From positions 1 through 45,925 of the forward strand of contig CAJKRG010000020.1 in assembly GCA_905202215.1 (NCBI GenBank): a DNA stretch of 45,925 bases, given 5' to 3'. This document shows, in pieces, positions 34,692 through 43,294 of this stretch (positions are counted from its first letter, which is position 1; each line of letters opens with the position of its first letter). The position numbers were made by a program, and so were the translations under genes. The DNA is from an uncultured Porphyromonadaceae bacterium (GTDB lineage: Bacteria > Bacteroidota > Bacteroidia > Bacteroidales > Muribaculaceae). The notes beneath the pieces were generated by a model. It was given only the letters and a program-made list of their open reading frames with translations, was not told where the DNA came from and did not search any database.

Positions 34692-34965
34692 GTAAAAAAA
34701 GCTTAATAATTTTCTAAAGACCTGAGCCTCTTTCGCATTTTTTAATACATAATTGCCGTTTTTCCAAGCAAGCTGCCAGCCACGGGTCATTCATGCGTAT
34801 TTTTCTACTTACGTAGAGCTCCGGACAACCGAAGGAAAGAATAATCAAACATATCCCGACGCTACGTATCTTTGTCTTACAGCGAATTGCAGGCCCTGCG
34901 GCCTAAAACAGGGAGGAATGGAGAGGATTATCGATTTTTTATGCTAATTTTGCAGTTCCAATAAA
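34692..34965. other. Intergenic region between divergent spt and DPP-IV-like genes
   Basis: The whole gap, 34608-34965, holds no convincing gene. It contains -7-like boxes on both strands: TAACTTTG (minus, 34684-34691), TATCTTTG (plus, 34867-34874) and TAATTTTG (plus, 34945-34952). It also holds a short perfect hairpin AGGCC-CTGC-GGCCT (34891-34904). An open stretch at 34753-34947 lacks any protein-like features. Confidence 0.5.
34945..34952 (+). promoter_or_regulatory. -7 box upstream of the DPP-IV-like gene
   Basis: TAATTTTG lies 13 bases before the Met at 34966 and 22 before the Met at 34975, and favours the latter as start. The -33 element is not recognisable. Confidence 0.5.
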
Positions 34966-37167
34966 ATGCTTTCTATGAAAAAAATAGGATATATAGTTCT
35001 TGCGCTCGCCGCTGTCATGGCTCCGACCGCATCAGGAGCATCACAGCGTTCGCAGCATGTCGGAGCACTCGCGCCCTACAGCTATCCGGAGAACCGTGCT
35101 CCGAAACCCGATGTAGCATTCATGCCCGACGGCACATCGTATGCCGAGCGTTCGGCCGACAACCGCAAGATAGTGATAAAAGATATAGCCACAGGCAAAG
35201 AGACCGACGTCCTTTTCGATCTCGACCGCACCAGGGAGACGACTCTTCCGGCTTTCGAAGGATTCATCGTCAGTCCCGACGCGTCGAAAGTGCTCGTATG
35301 GAACGGCAGCGAGTCGATCTACCGCCGCTCGTTCACAGCGCAGTATTATGTATATGAGGTTCGTTCACGTCTGCTCCGACCGCTGTCGAAAACTTTCGAC
35401 CGCCAGCGCGATCCGCTGTTCTCACCCGACTCGCGCATGGTCGCATTCGTGGCGCCCGACAACAACATATATATCGCAAAACTCGATTATGAGACGGAAA
35501 TAGCCGCCACGACCGACGGCAAAATCAACGCCGTGATCAACGGAGCCGCCGACTGGACTTACGAAGAGGAGTTTTCCACGACTTCACTGATGGCATGGGC
35601 CCCCGACAATCTGACTTTCTGCTATGTCCGCTTCGATGAAAGCGCCGTGCCGACATACTCGCTGCCGCTCTATGAAGGCACATGCGACCGTAAAAGCCAG
35701 TATGCCCTCTATCCCGGCGAGATAAGCTACAAATATCCTGTGGCAGGACAGCCCAATTCCACCGTAAGCCTCAACAGCTACGACATCGAAACCCGCAAGA
35801 CAAAATCGGTGGAAATACCAGGATCGCCCTGCTATATTCCCCGTATAGCATACGGACCCAAGCCATCACAGCTTATGGTAGCCACTCTCAACCGCGACCA
35901 GAACCGTTTCGAGCTTTTCTCGGTCAACCCGAAATCGACCGTAAGCCGCTCTGTATATACCGAAGAGTCCAAGGCATGGATCGAACCCGAGGCCTATGAG
36001 GCACTCCACTTCGGAGAAACTTCTTTTGTGGTGGCCGGAAGCGGTGAAGGCTTCACACGATTCTATGAATACAGCTACTCCGGTGCAAAAATCAAGGCCA
36101 TAACCCCCGCCGACTGCGACGCCACGGCCTACTATGGATCGGACGCTCTCGGAAACCACTATTTCCAGACAGCCTCGCCCACACCGATGGACCGCACCAT
36201 ACAGCGCCTCGACCGCAAAGGCATAACCTCGGTCATAAGCAAAACGGCCGGAACATCCGGCGCATCTTTCGCACCCGGCTGCAACTTTATGCTAATGTCC
36301 TACAGCGATATCGAAACACCGCCTGTATACACATTCAATAAAGCCGACGGAAAACAGCTTTCGGTCGTGATGGACAACAAAGACTATGCCTCCCGCACGA
36401 CTCCACTCCTCGGAAAAAAGGAATTCTTCAAATTCAGCTCCGGAGGCAACGAGTTCAACGGCTATATGGTGAAACCGCGCGATTTCTCCGCCTCACGACG
36501 CTATCCCGTCATAATGAGCCAGTACAGCGGTCCCGGCTCACAGAGCGTGCTCAACGTCTGGAGCCTCGACTGGGAAGCCTACTTCGCCTCTCAGGGCTAC
36601 ATAGTGATCTGTGTCGACGGACGCGGCACCGGCGGACGCGGGACTGCATTCCGCACGGCTGTCTACAAAGACCTCGGCAATCTCGAGACCACAGATCAGG
36701 TGGCGGCAGCCCGATATGCGGCATCTCTGCCCTACGTGGATCCGGCCCGCATAGGCATCTACGGCTGGAGCTTCGGCGGCTATGAGGCTCTGATGTGCGC
36801 CTCGGCCGAGAACTGCCCTTACGCCGCAGCGGTAGCCATCGCACCCGTGACCGACTGGCGCTATTACGACACCGTATACACCGAGCGCTATATGCTCACT
36901 CCGCAGCAGAACGAACGCGGCTACAACGACTCATCGGCCATCCTCAGGGCACTCCATCTCGACTGTCCGCTACTGATCATGTACGGTACCGCCGACGACA
37001 ATGTACATCCGGCCAACGCCCTCCAGTACGTATCGACTCTTCAGAGTCTCGGCATGCTTTGCGACATGTTTGTGTTCCCCAACATGAACCACTCTATCAA
37101 CGGCTGTAACGCCCGTGCCGTAGTATACGCCAAAATGCTGCAATATTTCGATTCAAAGTTAAAGTAA
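34966..37167 (+). CDS. Exported S9 family prolyl dipeptidyl peptidase (DPP-IV-like)
   Basis: The protein has 733 residues (730 if it starts at the fourth codon, MKKIGYIVLALAAV, which begins the signal peptide and is the better start). Residues about 50-480 are the DPP-IV N-terminal beta-propeller (SPDSRMVAFVAPDNNIY, DWTYEEEF with the Glu pair that anchors the substrate N-terminus). The C-terminal alpha/beta-hydrolase domain has nucleophile GWSFGG (Ser near 602), the Asp in YGTADDNVHP and the His in NMNHSING. It removes Xaa-Pro dipeptides from peptides in the periplasm. It is first in a chain of overlapping genes; its TAA shares one base with the next ATG. Confidence 0.92.
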   Translation: MLSMKKIGYIVLALAAVMAPTASGASQRSQHVGALAPYSYPENRAPKPDVAFMPDGTSYAERSADNRKIVIKDIATGKETDVLFDLDRTRETTLPAFEGFIVSPDASKVLVWNGSESIYRRSFTAQYYVYEVRSRLLRPLSKTFDRQRDPLFSPDSRMVAFVAPDNNIYIAKLDYETEIAATTDGKINAVINGAADWTYEEEFSTTSLMAWAPDNLTFCYVRFDESAVPTYSLPLYEGTCDRKSQYALYPGEISYKYPVAGQPNSTVSLNSYDIETRKTKSVEIPGSPCYIPRIAYGPKPSQLMVATLNRDQNRFELFSVNPKSTVSRSVYTEESKAWIEPEAYEALHFGETSFVVAGSGEGFTRFYEYSYSGAKIKAITPADCDATAYYGSDALGNHYFQTASPTPMDRTIQRLDRKGITSVISKTAGTSGASFAPGCNFMLMSYSDIETPPVYTFNKADGKQLSVVMDNKDYASRTTPLLGKKEFFKFSSGGNEFNGYMVKPRDFSASRRYPVIMSQYSGPGSQSVLNVWSLDWEAYFASQGYIVICVDGRGTGGRGTAFRTAVYKDLGNLETTDQVAAARYAASLPYVDPARIGIYGWSFGGYEALMCASAENCPYAAAVAIAPVTDWRYYDTVYTERYMLTPQQNERGYNDSSAILRALHLDCPLLIMYGTADDNVHPANALQYVSTLQSLGMLCDMFVFPNMNHSINGCNARAVVYAKMLQYFDSKLK

Positions 37168-38480
37168 TGGACATGGCAAACCATCCGCAGGAACTCACCA
37201 GGACAATGTGGCGCAACTGGGCTGTGTCCTATGGCGCCATAACGCTCCCTCTGGTGCTCTCGCTGTTCATGTCGCACACCTGGCTCCCGTTTGCTGCCCT
37301 TTTCGAGGTATATGTGCTGGCGACCCTGCGTAAATCCGACATTCTCAGCGCCGTCAGCTCATGCTCCGTGATGACAGGCATCGCAATCCGCACACTACTC
37401 GCTGCGGCACTCATCATGATAGTCATAAACATAATGTGTACCGACTGGCTCATACCGACGGTATGGCGACTGCGCGTCTACAACAGCGAGATTCCGTTTA
37501 TCGTATGTCTCATCATATCGCCGCTCACCGTGATTTTCTGCGCGTTGTCTCTGTGGCTCGGCCTGGGGGCCGCCTCATGCCGCGAATGCCAGCGCCGCAA
37601 CGGTTTCTATGCCGGCGACAGCATGGCCGCTACACTGTACTACCGTGAAGCCCGCTACCAGACCACCGTTCTGCTGAGTCTTTCGGCCGTAATGGGCGCA
37701 GTGGAATACTGGTACTACTTCGCACGCTACATAAACGCCAACTTCAACGATCCCGACCGCTTCTTCTTTATCTATATGCCGATGGTTATCTATGCACTGT
37801 CGCTGCTGATACTACGCGGTCGGTATGATTCCATGACAATGCTCTGCGAGGCACTTATCCAGGCCTCCGGAGGACGTCATTCCGGCACTGTCGTGCGCTA
37901 TCTCGTATTCAAGGGCGATGACCTTATGCTGCATCAAAGTGCCGACGGCCTGTGGGACACTCCGGTCGAAGGACGTGTGGAACGCCGGACCGGCATGGGG
38001 GACCACGAAGCAAGAATGCTTTTCACGGAACTGAGCGGAATAGAGGACTACGCCCTCCGCTACTGCTTCACGAACCGGGCATTCGCCTCCAATTCCAATA
38101 TGATCCATTATGCCGTTTTTGTCGACAGCGACAACGGAATCAGCACAGACGACAAGAAAAAGTGGTTTAACCCATATATGCTCGATACGGGACTTGCAAC
38201 AAATTCGCTCAGTCCGGTGCTCGCCAACGAATTATACCGTATCCACACCATCACGATGGCATGGAAGACTTATGACCGCGAAGGTCGGCGTCTGTATCCG
38301 ATCAAGCATTATCGGCCGACGTTCCGTCTGCGCGATCTCAAGGACTGGGCCGTCGACTACGACGATGAATCGTGGTTCGATGTGGCGCAGCAGAACGAAG
38401 ACCGCCGTTTCTACCGCACACGTCTGCTTTGGGAACGCCTTACAAGCCTTCTCAAGCCCAAAAGCCGCAAACTCGGATGA
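37167..38480 (+). CDS. Membrane protein with cytoplasmic degenerate Nudix-like region
   Basis: The protein has 437 residues. About six hydrophobic segments lie at 18-52, 67-91, 109-134, 165-186 and 199-217. After residue 240 the protein is soluble. RYLVFKGDDLMLHQ, GLWDTPVEG, EARMLFTELSGIEDY and MIHYAVFVD follow the order of strands and the Nudix helix of Nudix hydrolases, but the REuxEE catalytic residues are absent, so any such domain would be non-catalytic. I do not recognise a named family. It is placed between a DPP-IV-like peptidase (TAATG overlap) and miaA (ATGA overlap), so it is certainly co-expressed with both. Function is unknown; sensing or membrane tethering is only a guess. Confidence 0.75.
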   Translation: MDMANHPQELTRTMWRNWAVSYGAITLPLVLSLFMSHTWLPFAALFEVYVLATLRKSDILSAVSSCSVMTGIAIRTLLAAALIMIVINIMCTDWLIPTVWRLRVYNSEIPFIVCLIISPLTVIFCALSLWLGLGAASCRECQRRNGFYAGDSMAATLYYREARYQTTVLLSLSAVMGAVEYWYYFARYINANFNDPDRFFFIYMPMVIYALSLLILRGRYDSMTMLCEALIQASGGRHSGTVVRYLVFKGDDLMLHQSADGLWDTPVEGRVERRTGMGDHEARMLFTELSGIEDYALRYCFTNRAFASNSNMIHYAVFVDSDNGISTDDKKKWFNPYMLDTGLATNSLSPVLANELYRIHTITMAWKTYDREGRRLYPIKHYRPTFRLRDLKDWAVDYDDESWFDVAQQNEDRRFYRTRLLWERLTSLLKPKSRKLG

Positions 38481-39388
38481 AAAAGGTTATCGCGGTCGTC
38501 GGTCCGACAGCCTGCGGCAAGACACGCCGCGGAGTTGCGCTCGCCCGTGCTCTCGGCGGCGAGATAGTGAGTGCCGATTCGAGACAGGTATATCGCCGCA
38601 TGGACGTAGGAACCGGCAAAGACCTTGCCGATTACGGTAAGGACGTCCCCTACCACCTCATCGACATCGCCGAGCCAGGCTCGAAATATAATCTGTTTGA
38701 ATTCCTGCGAGACTGCCGTCAGGCTGTCGACGACATACAGGCACGACACCGGCTCCCCGTGATTGTCGGCGGAACCGGCATGTACGTCGAGTCTTTTCTG
38801 AAAGGGATCCGTCTTCCGGAAGTACCTGTCAACCCGGCTCTGCGCGCATCGCTTGCCGGAAAAAGCCTTGAGGAACTCACCGCTGTTCTCGGCTCGATGA
38901 AACGGCTGCACAATACCACCGATGTCGATACCTGCGCCCGTGCCGTCCGCGCCATCGAGATAGAACGCTACTATCTCGACAACCCCGATCTCGCAGCCGA
39001 CACACGAGGTGCCGAACCTGTTCCGGCTGTTATCGTCGGTATCGATATAGACCGCGACAAACGCCGAAAGCTCATCACGGAGCGGCTGCGACGACGCCTC
39101 TACCGCGAAGACATGCTCGCGGAAGTCGAAAGCCTTATTGCCTCCGGGGTAGATCCGGAAGCGCTCATATATTACGGCCTTGAATACAAATACCTCACTC
39201 TTCACGTCATCGGACGCATATCGCGCGAGGAAATGGAGCGCGATCTCGAAATCGCCATACATCAGTTCGCCAAACGGCAGATGACATGGTTCAGAGGCAT
39301 GGAGCGCCGTGGATTCACGATTCACTGGCTGCCGTTCGACATGCCCGATGCGGATTTTACCGAAGCCGTCAAAACTCTCATGAAATGA
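38477..39388 (+). CDS. miaA: tRNA dimethylallyltransferase
   Basis: The start at 38477 (MKKVIAVVGPTACGKT) overlaps the previous stop as ATGA; the same frame open back to 38372 is a shadow. The protein has 303 residues, typical for MiaA. It shows a P-loop GPTACGKT, the SADSRQVYRRMDVGTGKD motif with the catalytic Asp, VGGTGMYVESFLKG, and C-terminal KRQMTWFRG. It transfers dimethylallyl from DMAPP to A37 of tRNAs reading UNN codons. Translational coupling on both sides ties it to two genes of unknown function. Confidence 0.95.
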   Translation: MKKVIAVVGPTACGKTRRGVALARALGGEIVSADSRQVYRRMDVGTGKDLADYGKDVPYHLIDIAEPGSKYNLFEFLRDCRQAVDDIQARHRLPVIVGGTGMYVESFLKGIRLPEVPVNPALRASLAGKSLEELTAVLGSMKRLHNTTDVDTCARAVRAIEIERYYLDNPDLAADTRGAEPVPAVIVGIDIDRDKRRKLITERLRRRLYREDMLAEVESLIASGVDPEALIYYGLEYKYLTLHVIGRISREEMERDLEIAIHQFAKRQMTWFRGMERRGFTIHWLPFDMPDADFTEAVKTLMK

Positions 39389-40287
39389 AAAGACTTATCG
39401 GAGCACTGCTCATTTCCATCTTCACGACAGCCGGGGCTGAACCTCCGGTATCTGTCAGCACGGGCAATGCGACCGATTTTTCCTATCACATACGATATGG
39501 GCTCCAGGGTCACGGCAGACATACAATGACACTATCGTGGCCCGACGACACGGATTCTACGATCTGTCTCGCAAAAGCAGAAGTCATAGCCTCATCATTC
39601 GACGACCCGCTGTTTCCTGCAAAAGCCCGCTACACCATAACTCGGGAAAAAGCCGACAGTCTGAGCATAATCGCCACAGGCGATTTCGAATGCAACATCG
39701 GACGGAATCCTGCGTTCTCGATCGTACTGCGCCGCACCGCTTCGGGCTGTGCACTCACACTCGGCTCGGATAAGGCGAATACCGTCGTTCCTGTACCATT
39801 CTGTGGCGACACACTCCGTGCCGAAGCGGTCGAGGGAAGCGAAATACTGCGCCACACTCTGATTATCCGAAACATCGGTACAAAAGACAAGGCACCGTTC
39901 GAAACCAAGGAAGAACTCATCGGCCACATTGCAGATTCAGCCGATCCGATGGAAGCGGTATGGGAATATCTCGACAGAGATATAAATACCGACGAGGCAC
40001 GCCTCGGCGGCAAATACACTATAGCCACCGTCCTTGCGCCCTATGGCTATGACATAATCTATCTCTCAGGTGCCGAAAACACTCCGGGCGACTGGGAAGC
40101 CCTTGACATCAAAGGGAAACTTATAAATACGGCATTCGAGGGCCACTATGACCTCGAATGGGTTGACGCCACGCGTCATATGGCCGACCCGGAAGCAAGC
40201 GCCACAATCGGTATTGCCGGCGAAGTCCTCGAACTGAATTTTCCGACCCTCCGCTCACGCCTGCGCTTCCGCCGCAAGGCCAATTAA
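39385..40287 (+). CDS. Exported protein of unknown function in the miaA operon
   Basis: The start at 39385 (MKRLIGALLISIFTTAGA) overlaps the miaA stop as ATGA and opens a signal peptide; the frame upstream of it is a miaA shadow. The protein has 300 residues. The mature part is beta-rich (HTMTLSWPDDTDSTICLA, YTIATVLAPYGYDIIYLSGA) and ends in a basic LRFRRKAN. The centre to C-terminus (WEALDIKGKLINTAFEGHYDLEW, split at 20) looks like a lipocalin-type or DUF-class beta-sandwich, but I cannot name it. The last four bases overlap the convergent PepSY-like gene. Confidence 0.7.
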   Translation: MKRLIGALLISIFTTAGAEPPVSVSTGNATDFSYHIRYGLQGHGRHTMTLSWPDDTDSTICLAKAEVIASSFDDPLFPAKARYTITREKADSLSIIATGDFECNIGRNPAFSIVLRRTASGCALTLGSDKANTVVPVPFCGDTLRAEAVEGSEILRHTLIIRNIGTKDKAPFETKEELIGHIADSADPMEAVWEYLDRDINTDEARLGGKYTIATVLAPYGYDIIYLSGAENTPGDWEALDIKGKLINTAFEGHYDLEWVDATRHMADPEASATIGIAGEVLELNFPTLRSRLRFRRKAN

Positions 40288-40778
40288 GAGCTTGGTACGG
40301 TACCGCTTATAGCGCCTGTCTTTATATCGTAAATCAGATCTGAATTCAGCAACGACAGAGTATACCGGAGGCTGTCGCGCTCCATACTGAACACGGAGTC
40401 GAGCTGCTGTGAATCCTGAAGATAAGCGTACAGTCTCGGAGGCAACTGATCGAAAAGCATCACCTGAGGCAAAGGCATGCCATAGCCGTCGACGACCTCC
40501 CATGCATAGTTGTTGTCGAAAGTAATTCCGGGACCGTCATCGATTCTCACATGATATCCCGTGCTGCTATGTGAATAAGATCCTATGCCCTCACCGGGAA
40601 AATATTTCGACACAAAATCGGCAATTTCCAGAGGCATTTCATCCCATTCTTCATTATTATGGCACGAAGAGGATACGAACAATAGCGCTGCCGACATCAT
40701 CGCAGTCAGCAGCATCTGCAACACCGGCCTTATATCGGCCGTTTTGATTCCAACTATATTCGGGCGCATATTTTTCAC
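40284..40778 (-). CDS. PepSY-like (DUF2874-type) lipoprotein
   Basis: The frame encodes 164 residues from 40778. A shorter start at 40715 (MLLTAMMSAALLFVSSSC) gives a more normal lipoprotein signal with Cys at the same place. The mature part has an acidic linker and two repeats of the PepSY-like pattern (FVSKYFPGEGIGSYS, YHVRIDDGPGITFDNNYAWE). Such proteins are small periplasmic or surface proteins of Bacteroidales with no fixed enzymatic role. The gene converges on the preceding plus-strand gene with a 4-base overlap. It is divergent from the TonB receptor, with a repeat-containing spacer. Confidence 0.7.
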   Translation of the reverse strand: MKNMRPNIVGIKTADIRPVLQMLLTAMMSAALLFVSSSCHNNEEWDEMPLEIADFVSKYFPGEGIGSYSHSSTGYHVRIDDGPGITFDNNYAWEVVDGYGMPLPQVMLFDQLPPRLYAYLQDSQQLDSVFSMERDSLRYTLSLLNSDLIYDIKTGAISGTVPSS

Positions 40779-40796
40779 TTTTAGAGCATTCGTTAT

Positions 40797-40898
40797 GATT
40801 TGATAACATTTGTAACATGCTCTTTGTTCTAAAAACCGATTTTAGACTGTATCCTTTTCATAACGATACAGTCGCAATTTAGATTTAATAACATTTGT
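40797..40898. repeat. Direct repeat in the divergent PepSY-like/TonB receptor spacer
   Basis: GATTTGATAACATTTGT (40797-40813) and GATTTAATAACATTTGT (40882-40898) match in 16 of 17 bases and are 85 bases apart. An inverted pair TCGTTATG (about 40790-40797) and CATAACGA (about 40859-40866) also occurs. The arrangement suggests an operator for a regulator of one or both genes. Confidence 0.5.
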
Positions 40899-40925
40899 GG
40901 TGCGGAGGATTTTAGCGGCATGTAG

Positions 40926-40933
40926 TAATTTTG
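40926..40933 (+). promoter_or_regulatory. -7 box of the TonB receptor gene
   Basis: TAATTTTG lies 10 bases before the ATG at 40944. A TTTG at 40894-40897 is too far (28 bases) for a standard -33; it lies inside the second direct repeat. Confidence 0.5.
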
Positions 40934-40943
40934 TACGATCCAA

Positions 40944-42956
40944 ATGAGTATGACCAATCAAGTTAGACTAAAATCATTTATTGCATTTCTATTGTGCGGT
41001 GCCTCGGTTTTTGCCGAAGAGCCGGATACAGCGGTCGTCGAAATGCAGGAAGTGGTCGTGACAGGCAAGCACTCGATGCTGAAAATGCGCGGCACCGCCG
41101 CCAACTCCGAACTGATCACCGCCTCCGATCTCAAACGTGCGGCATGTTGCAGCCTCGGAGAAAGTTTCACAACAAATCCGTCGGTCGATGTAAGTTACAG
41201 CGACGCCGCCACCGGCGCGCGCCAGATCAAGCTGCTCGGTCTTTCGGGCGCATATGTCCAGATGCTTTCGGAAAATGTGCCGGCACTGCGCGGAGCGGGC
41301 GCGCCTTTCAGCCTCGGATACATAGCCGGCCCCTGGATCCAGTCCATCCAGGTGTCGAAAGGTACCAGTTCGGTAAAAAACGGCTTCGAGTCCATTACCG
41401 GACAGATAAACATCGAGATGAAAAAGCCTCAGAACGATCCCTCTCTGTCACTGAATGCCTATGTCGACCACATGGGCAAAATCGAAGGCAATTTCGACGG
41501 AAACATACATTTAGGCGACAAATGGAGCACAGCCCTGCTCATTCACGGAGAGAATGCGTTCAAGGCCCACGATAACAATCACGACGGATTCGCCGACATG
41601 CCCCGGACCCGTCAGTTCGCTGCAATGAACCGCTGGGCCTATCTCGGCTCCGCCTATGTATTTCAGGCAGCCGTGAAGTGGATAGACGAAAACCGCCGCA
41701 GCGGGCAGATAGCCCACGGAGCGCACTACACCAACCCCTATGTAATCGATATAGATACCCGCCGCGTCGAAGCTTTTACCAAAAACGCATATATATTCGA
41801 CCGTGAGAACGACGGCAACATAGCTCTCATAGCATCGGCCAATTTCCACGACATGAATGCCTCTTACGGCGACCGGCGCTACTCTGTGATTCAGCGCGAC
41901 GCCTATCTCTCGGCAATGTTCGAGCGAAAATGGACCGGCGGACATTCTCTTTCGTCAGGTCTCAGCCTCGTATACGACAATTATCACCAGATGCTGCCGC
42001 CGCTCAACACATCCGACGACACATACCGTCCGGCCGACTCACACGAGACTACTCCGGGCATCTACGCCCAGTACACCTACAATCTCGACGACCGCCTTAT
42101 AGCCATGGCAGGTATGCGCATAGACCGCAGTTCGCGCTACGGCATGATGTATACTCCGCGCCTACATGTTCGCTATAATATCGCCACACCCCTCACCATG
42201 CAGCTGTCGGCCGGACGCGGCTACCGCTCCCCCCACCCCATGGCCGAATACCATAATCTTCTCGCCTCCTCCCGGGCCATATACATAGCGGACGATCTGC
42301 GGCAGGAAAGCGCATGGAATGCCGGCGCATCAGCCAACGGCTACATCATGCTCGGTTCACGACGGCTGGGACTGAGCGCGGAATACTACTACACCCGCTT
42401 CACCGACCAGCTGAAAGTCGACCTCGACGCCGATCCCCACGCCGCATACATATCAACGGCCGGAGGTCGATCCTACTCGCATACATTCCAGGCCGAACTG
42501 ACGTTCGACATCCTCGATGATCTCGCATTCACTGCGGCATACCGCCTCACCGATGTCAAGACCGACTACGGACACGGGCTCGTTACAAAACCGCTCACTT
42601 CACGCGACAAAGGACTCTTCACACTCGGCTGGACACCCGATATGGGTATCTGGCAACTCGACGTCACATGCGCCATAAACGGCTCCGGCCGCAATCCTCT
42701 TCCCGCAACAGAACATCCGCTATGGGAAGAGCGCTACAAGGCATACGCTATGCTCAACGCCCAACTGACCCGCAATTTCAGACACTGGAGCATCTACATC
42801 GGAGGCGAAAATCTCACAGGTTACCGCCAGAAAAATCCAGTAATAGGCGCCTCCGATCCCTGGGGACCTGATTTTGACGCGACAATGGTTCATGCGCCGC
42901 TCCACGGCGCAATGATCTATGCCGGAGTGCGCTATAACTTCACAAAATACCTCTGA
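40944..42956 (+). CDS. TonB-dependent outer-membrane receptor, probable metal receptor
   Basis: The protein has 670 residues. A short signal peptide (LKSFIAFLLCGASVFA) is followed by EVVVTGKH, the plug domain (RAACCSLGESFTTNPSVDV, GARQIKLLGLSG, VQVSKGTSSV-like IQSIQVSKGTSSV, GQINIEMKKP), and a 22-strand barrel ending VRYNFTKYL. There is no N-terminal carboxypeptidase-like domain and no SusD partner, unlike glycan receptors. The HMA-domain gene downstream (28 bases) suggests a metal such as copper. It would import its ligand across the outer membrane using TonB energy. A second Met at 40950 is an equally possible start. Confidence 0.88.
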   Translation: MSMTNQVRLKSFIAFLLCGASVFAEEPDTAVVEMQEVVVTGKHSMLKMRGTAANSELITASDLKRAACCSLGESFTTNPSVDVSYSDAATGARQIKLLGLSGAYVQMLSENVPALRGAGAPFSLGYIAGPWIQSIQVSKGTSSVKNGFESITGQINIEMKKPQNDPSLSLNAYVDHMGKIEGNFDGNIHLGDKWSTALLIHGENAFKAHDNNHDGFADMPRTRQFAAMNRWAYLGSAYVFQAAVKWIDENRRSGQIAHGAHYTNPYVIDIDTRRVEAFTKNAYIFDRENDGNIALIASANFHDMNASYGDRRYSVIQRDAYLSAMFERKWTGGHSLSSGLSLVYDNYHQMLPPLNTSDDTYRPADSHETTPGIYAQYTYNLDDRLIAMAGMRIDRSSRYGMMYTPRLHVRYNIATPLTMQLSAGRGYRSPHPMAEYHNLLASSRAIYIADDLRQESAWNAGASANGYIMLGSRRLGLSAEYYYTRFTDQLKVDLDADPHAAYISTAGGRSYSHTFQAELTFDILDDLAFTAAYRLTDVKTDYGHGLVTKPLTSRDKGLFTLGWTPDMGIWQLDVTCAINGSGRNPLPATEHPLWEERYKAYAMLNAQLTRNFRHWSIYIGGENLTGYRQKNPVIGASDPWGPDFDATMVHAPLHGAMIYAGVRYNFTKYL

Positions 42957-42984
42957 CAACCAATTCCTCCTACATTTCAGACAT

Positions 42985-43278
42985 ATGAAAAAAATAATCA
43001 TCGCCATAGCCATAGCGGCAGCTGTCTGCGGCAGCGCTACCGCAAAAGAAAACGCCGATTCCACCGTAGTATTCACCGTACAGCCCAAAATGAGCTGTGC
43101 CAACTGCGAAAAGAAAATAAAGACCAATCTTCGTTTCGAAAAAGGCATAAAGAGTATAGCCACCTCTGTTCCCGAACAGACTGTGACCGTTGTCTTCAAC
43201 CCGAAGAAAACCAACGTCGAGGCCATAACCAAAGGCTTTGCTAAAATAGGATATAAAGCATCCCCCGCAACCAGATAA
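42985..43278 (+). CDS. Periplasmic heavy-metal-associated (HMA) domain protein
   Basis: The protein has 97 residues from the Met at 42985 (MKKIIIAIAIAAAVCGSATA), which opens a signal peptide; the frame back to 42919 is a shadow of the receptor. The mature part is a single HMA fold with the metal loop MSCANCEKKIK (MxCxxC) and the usual IxxxxxxxxxxxVTVVF and IGYKA strands. Such domains bind Cu(I) and similar soft metals. It likely receives metal from the receptor upstream or buffers it in the periplasm. GH127 follows after 16 bases. Confidence 0.85.
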   Translation: MKKIIIAIAIAAAVCGSATAKENADSTVVFTVQPKMSCANCEKKIKTNLRFEKGIKSIATSVPEQTVTVVFNPKKTNVEAITKGFAKIGYKASPATR

Positions 43279-43294
43279 AACCAAAATCATTACC

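Noticed and set aside
34753..34947. 64-codon plus-strand frame upstream of the DPP-IV-like gene
   Set aside because: It overlaps the likely promoter, its composition is not protein-like, and it has no signal or domain.
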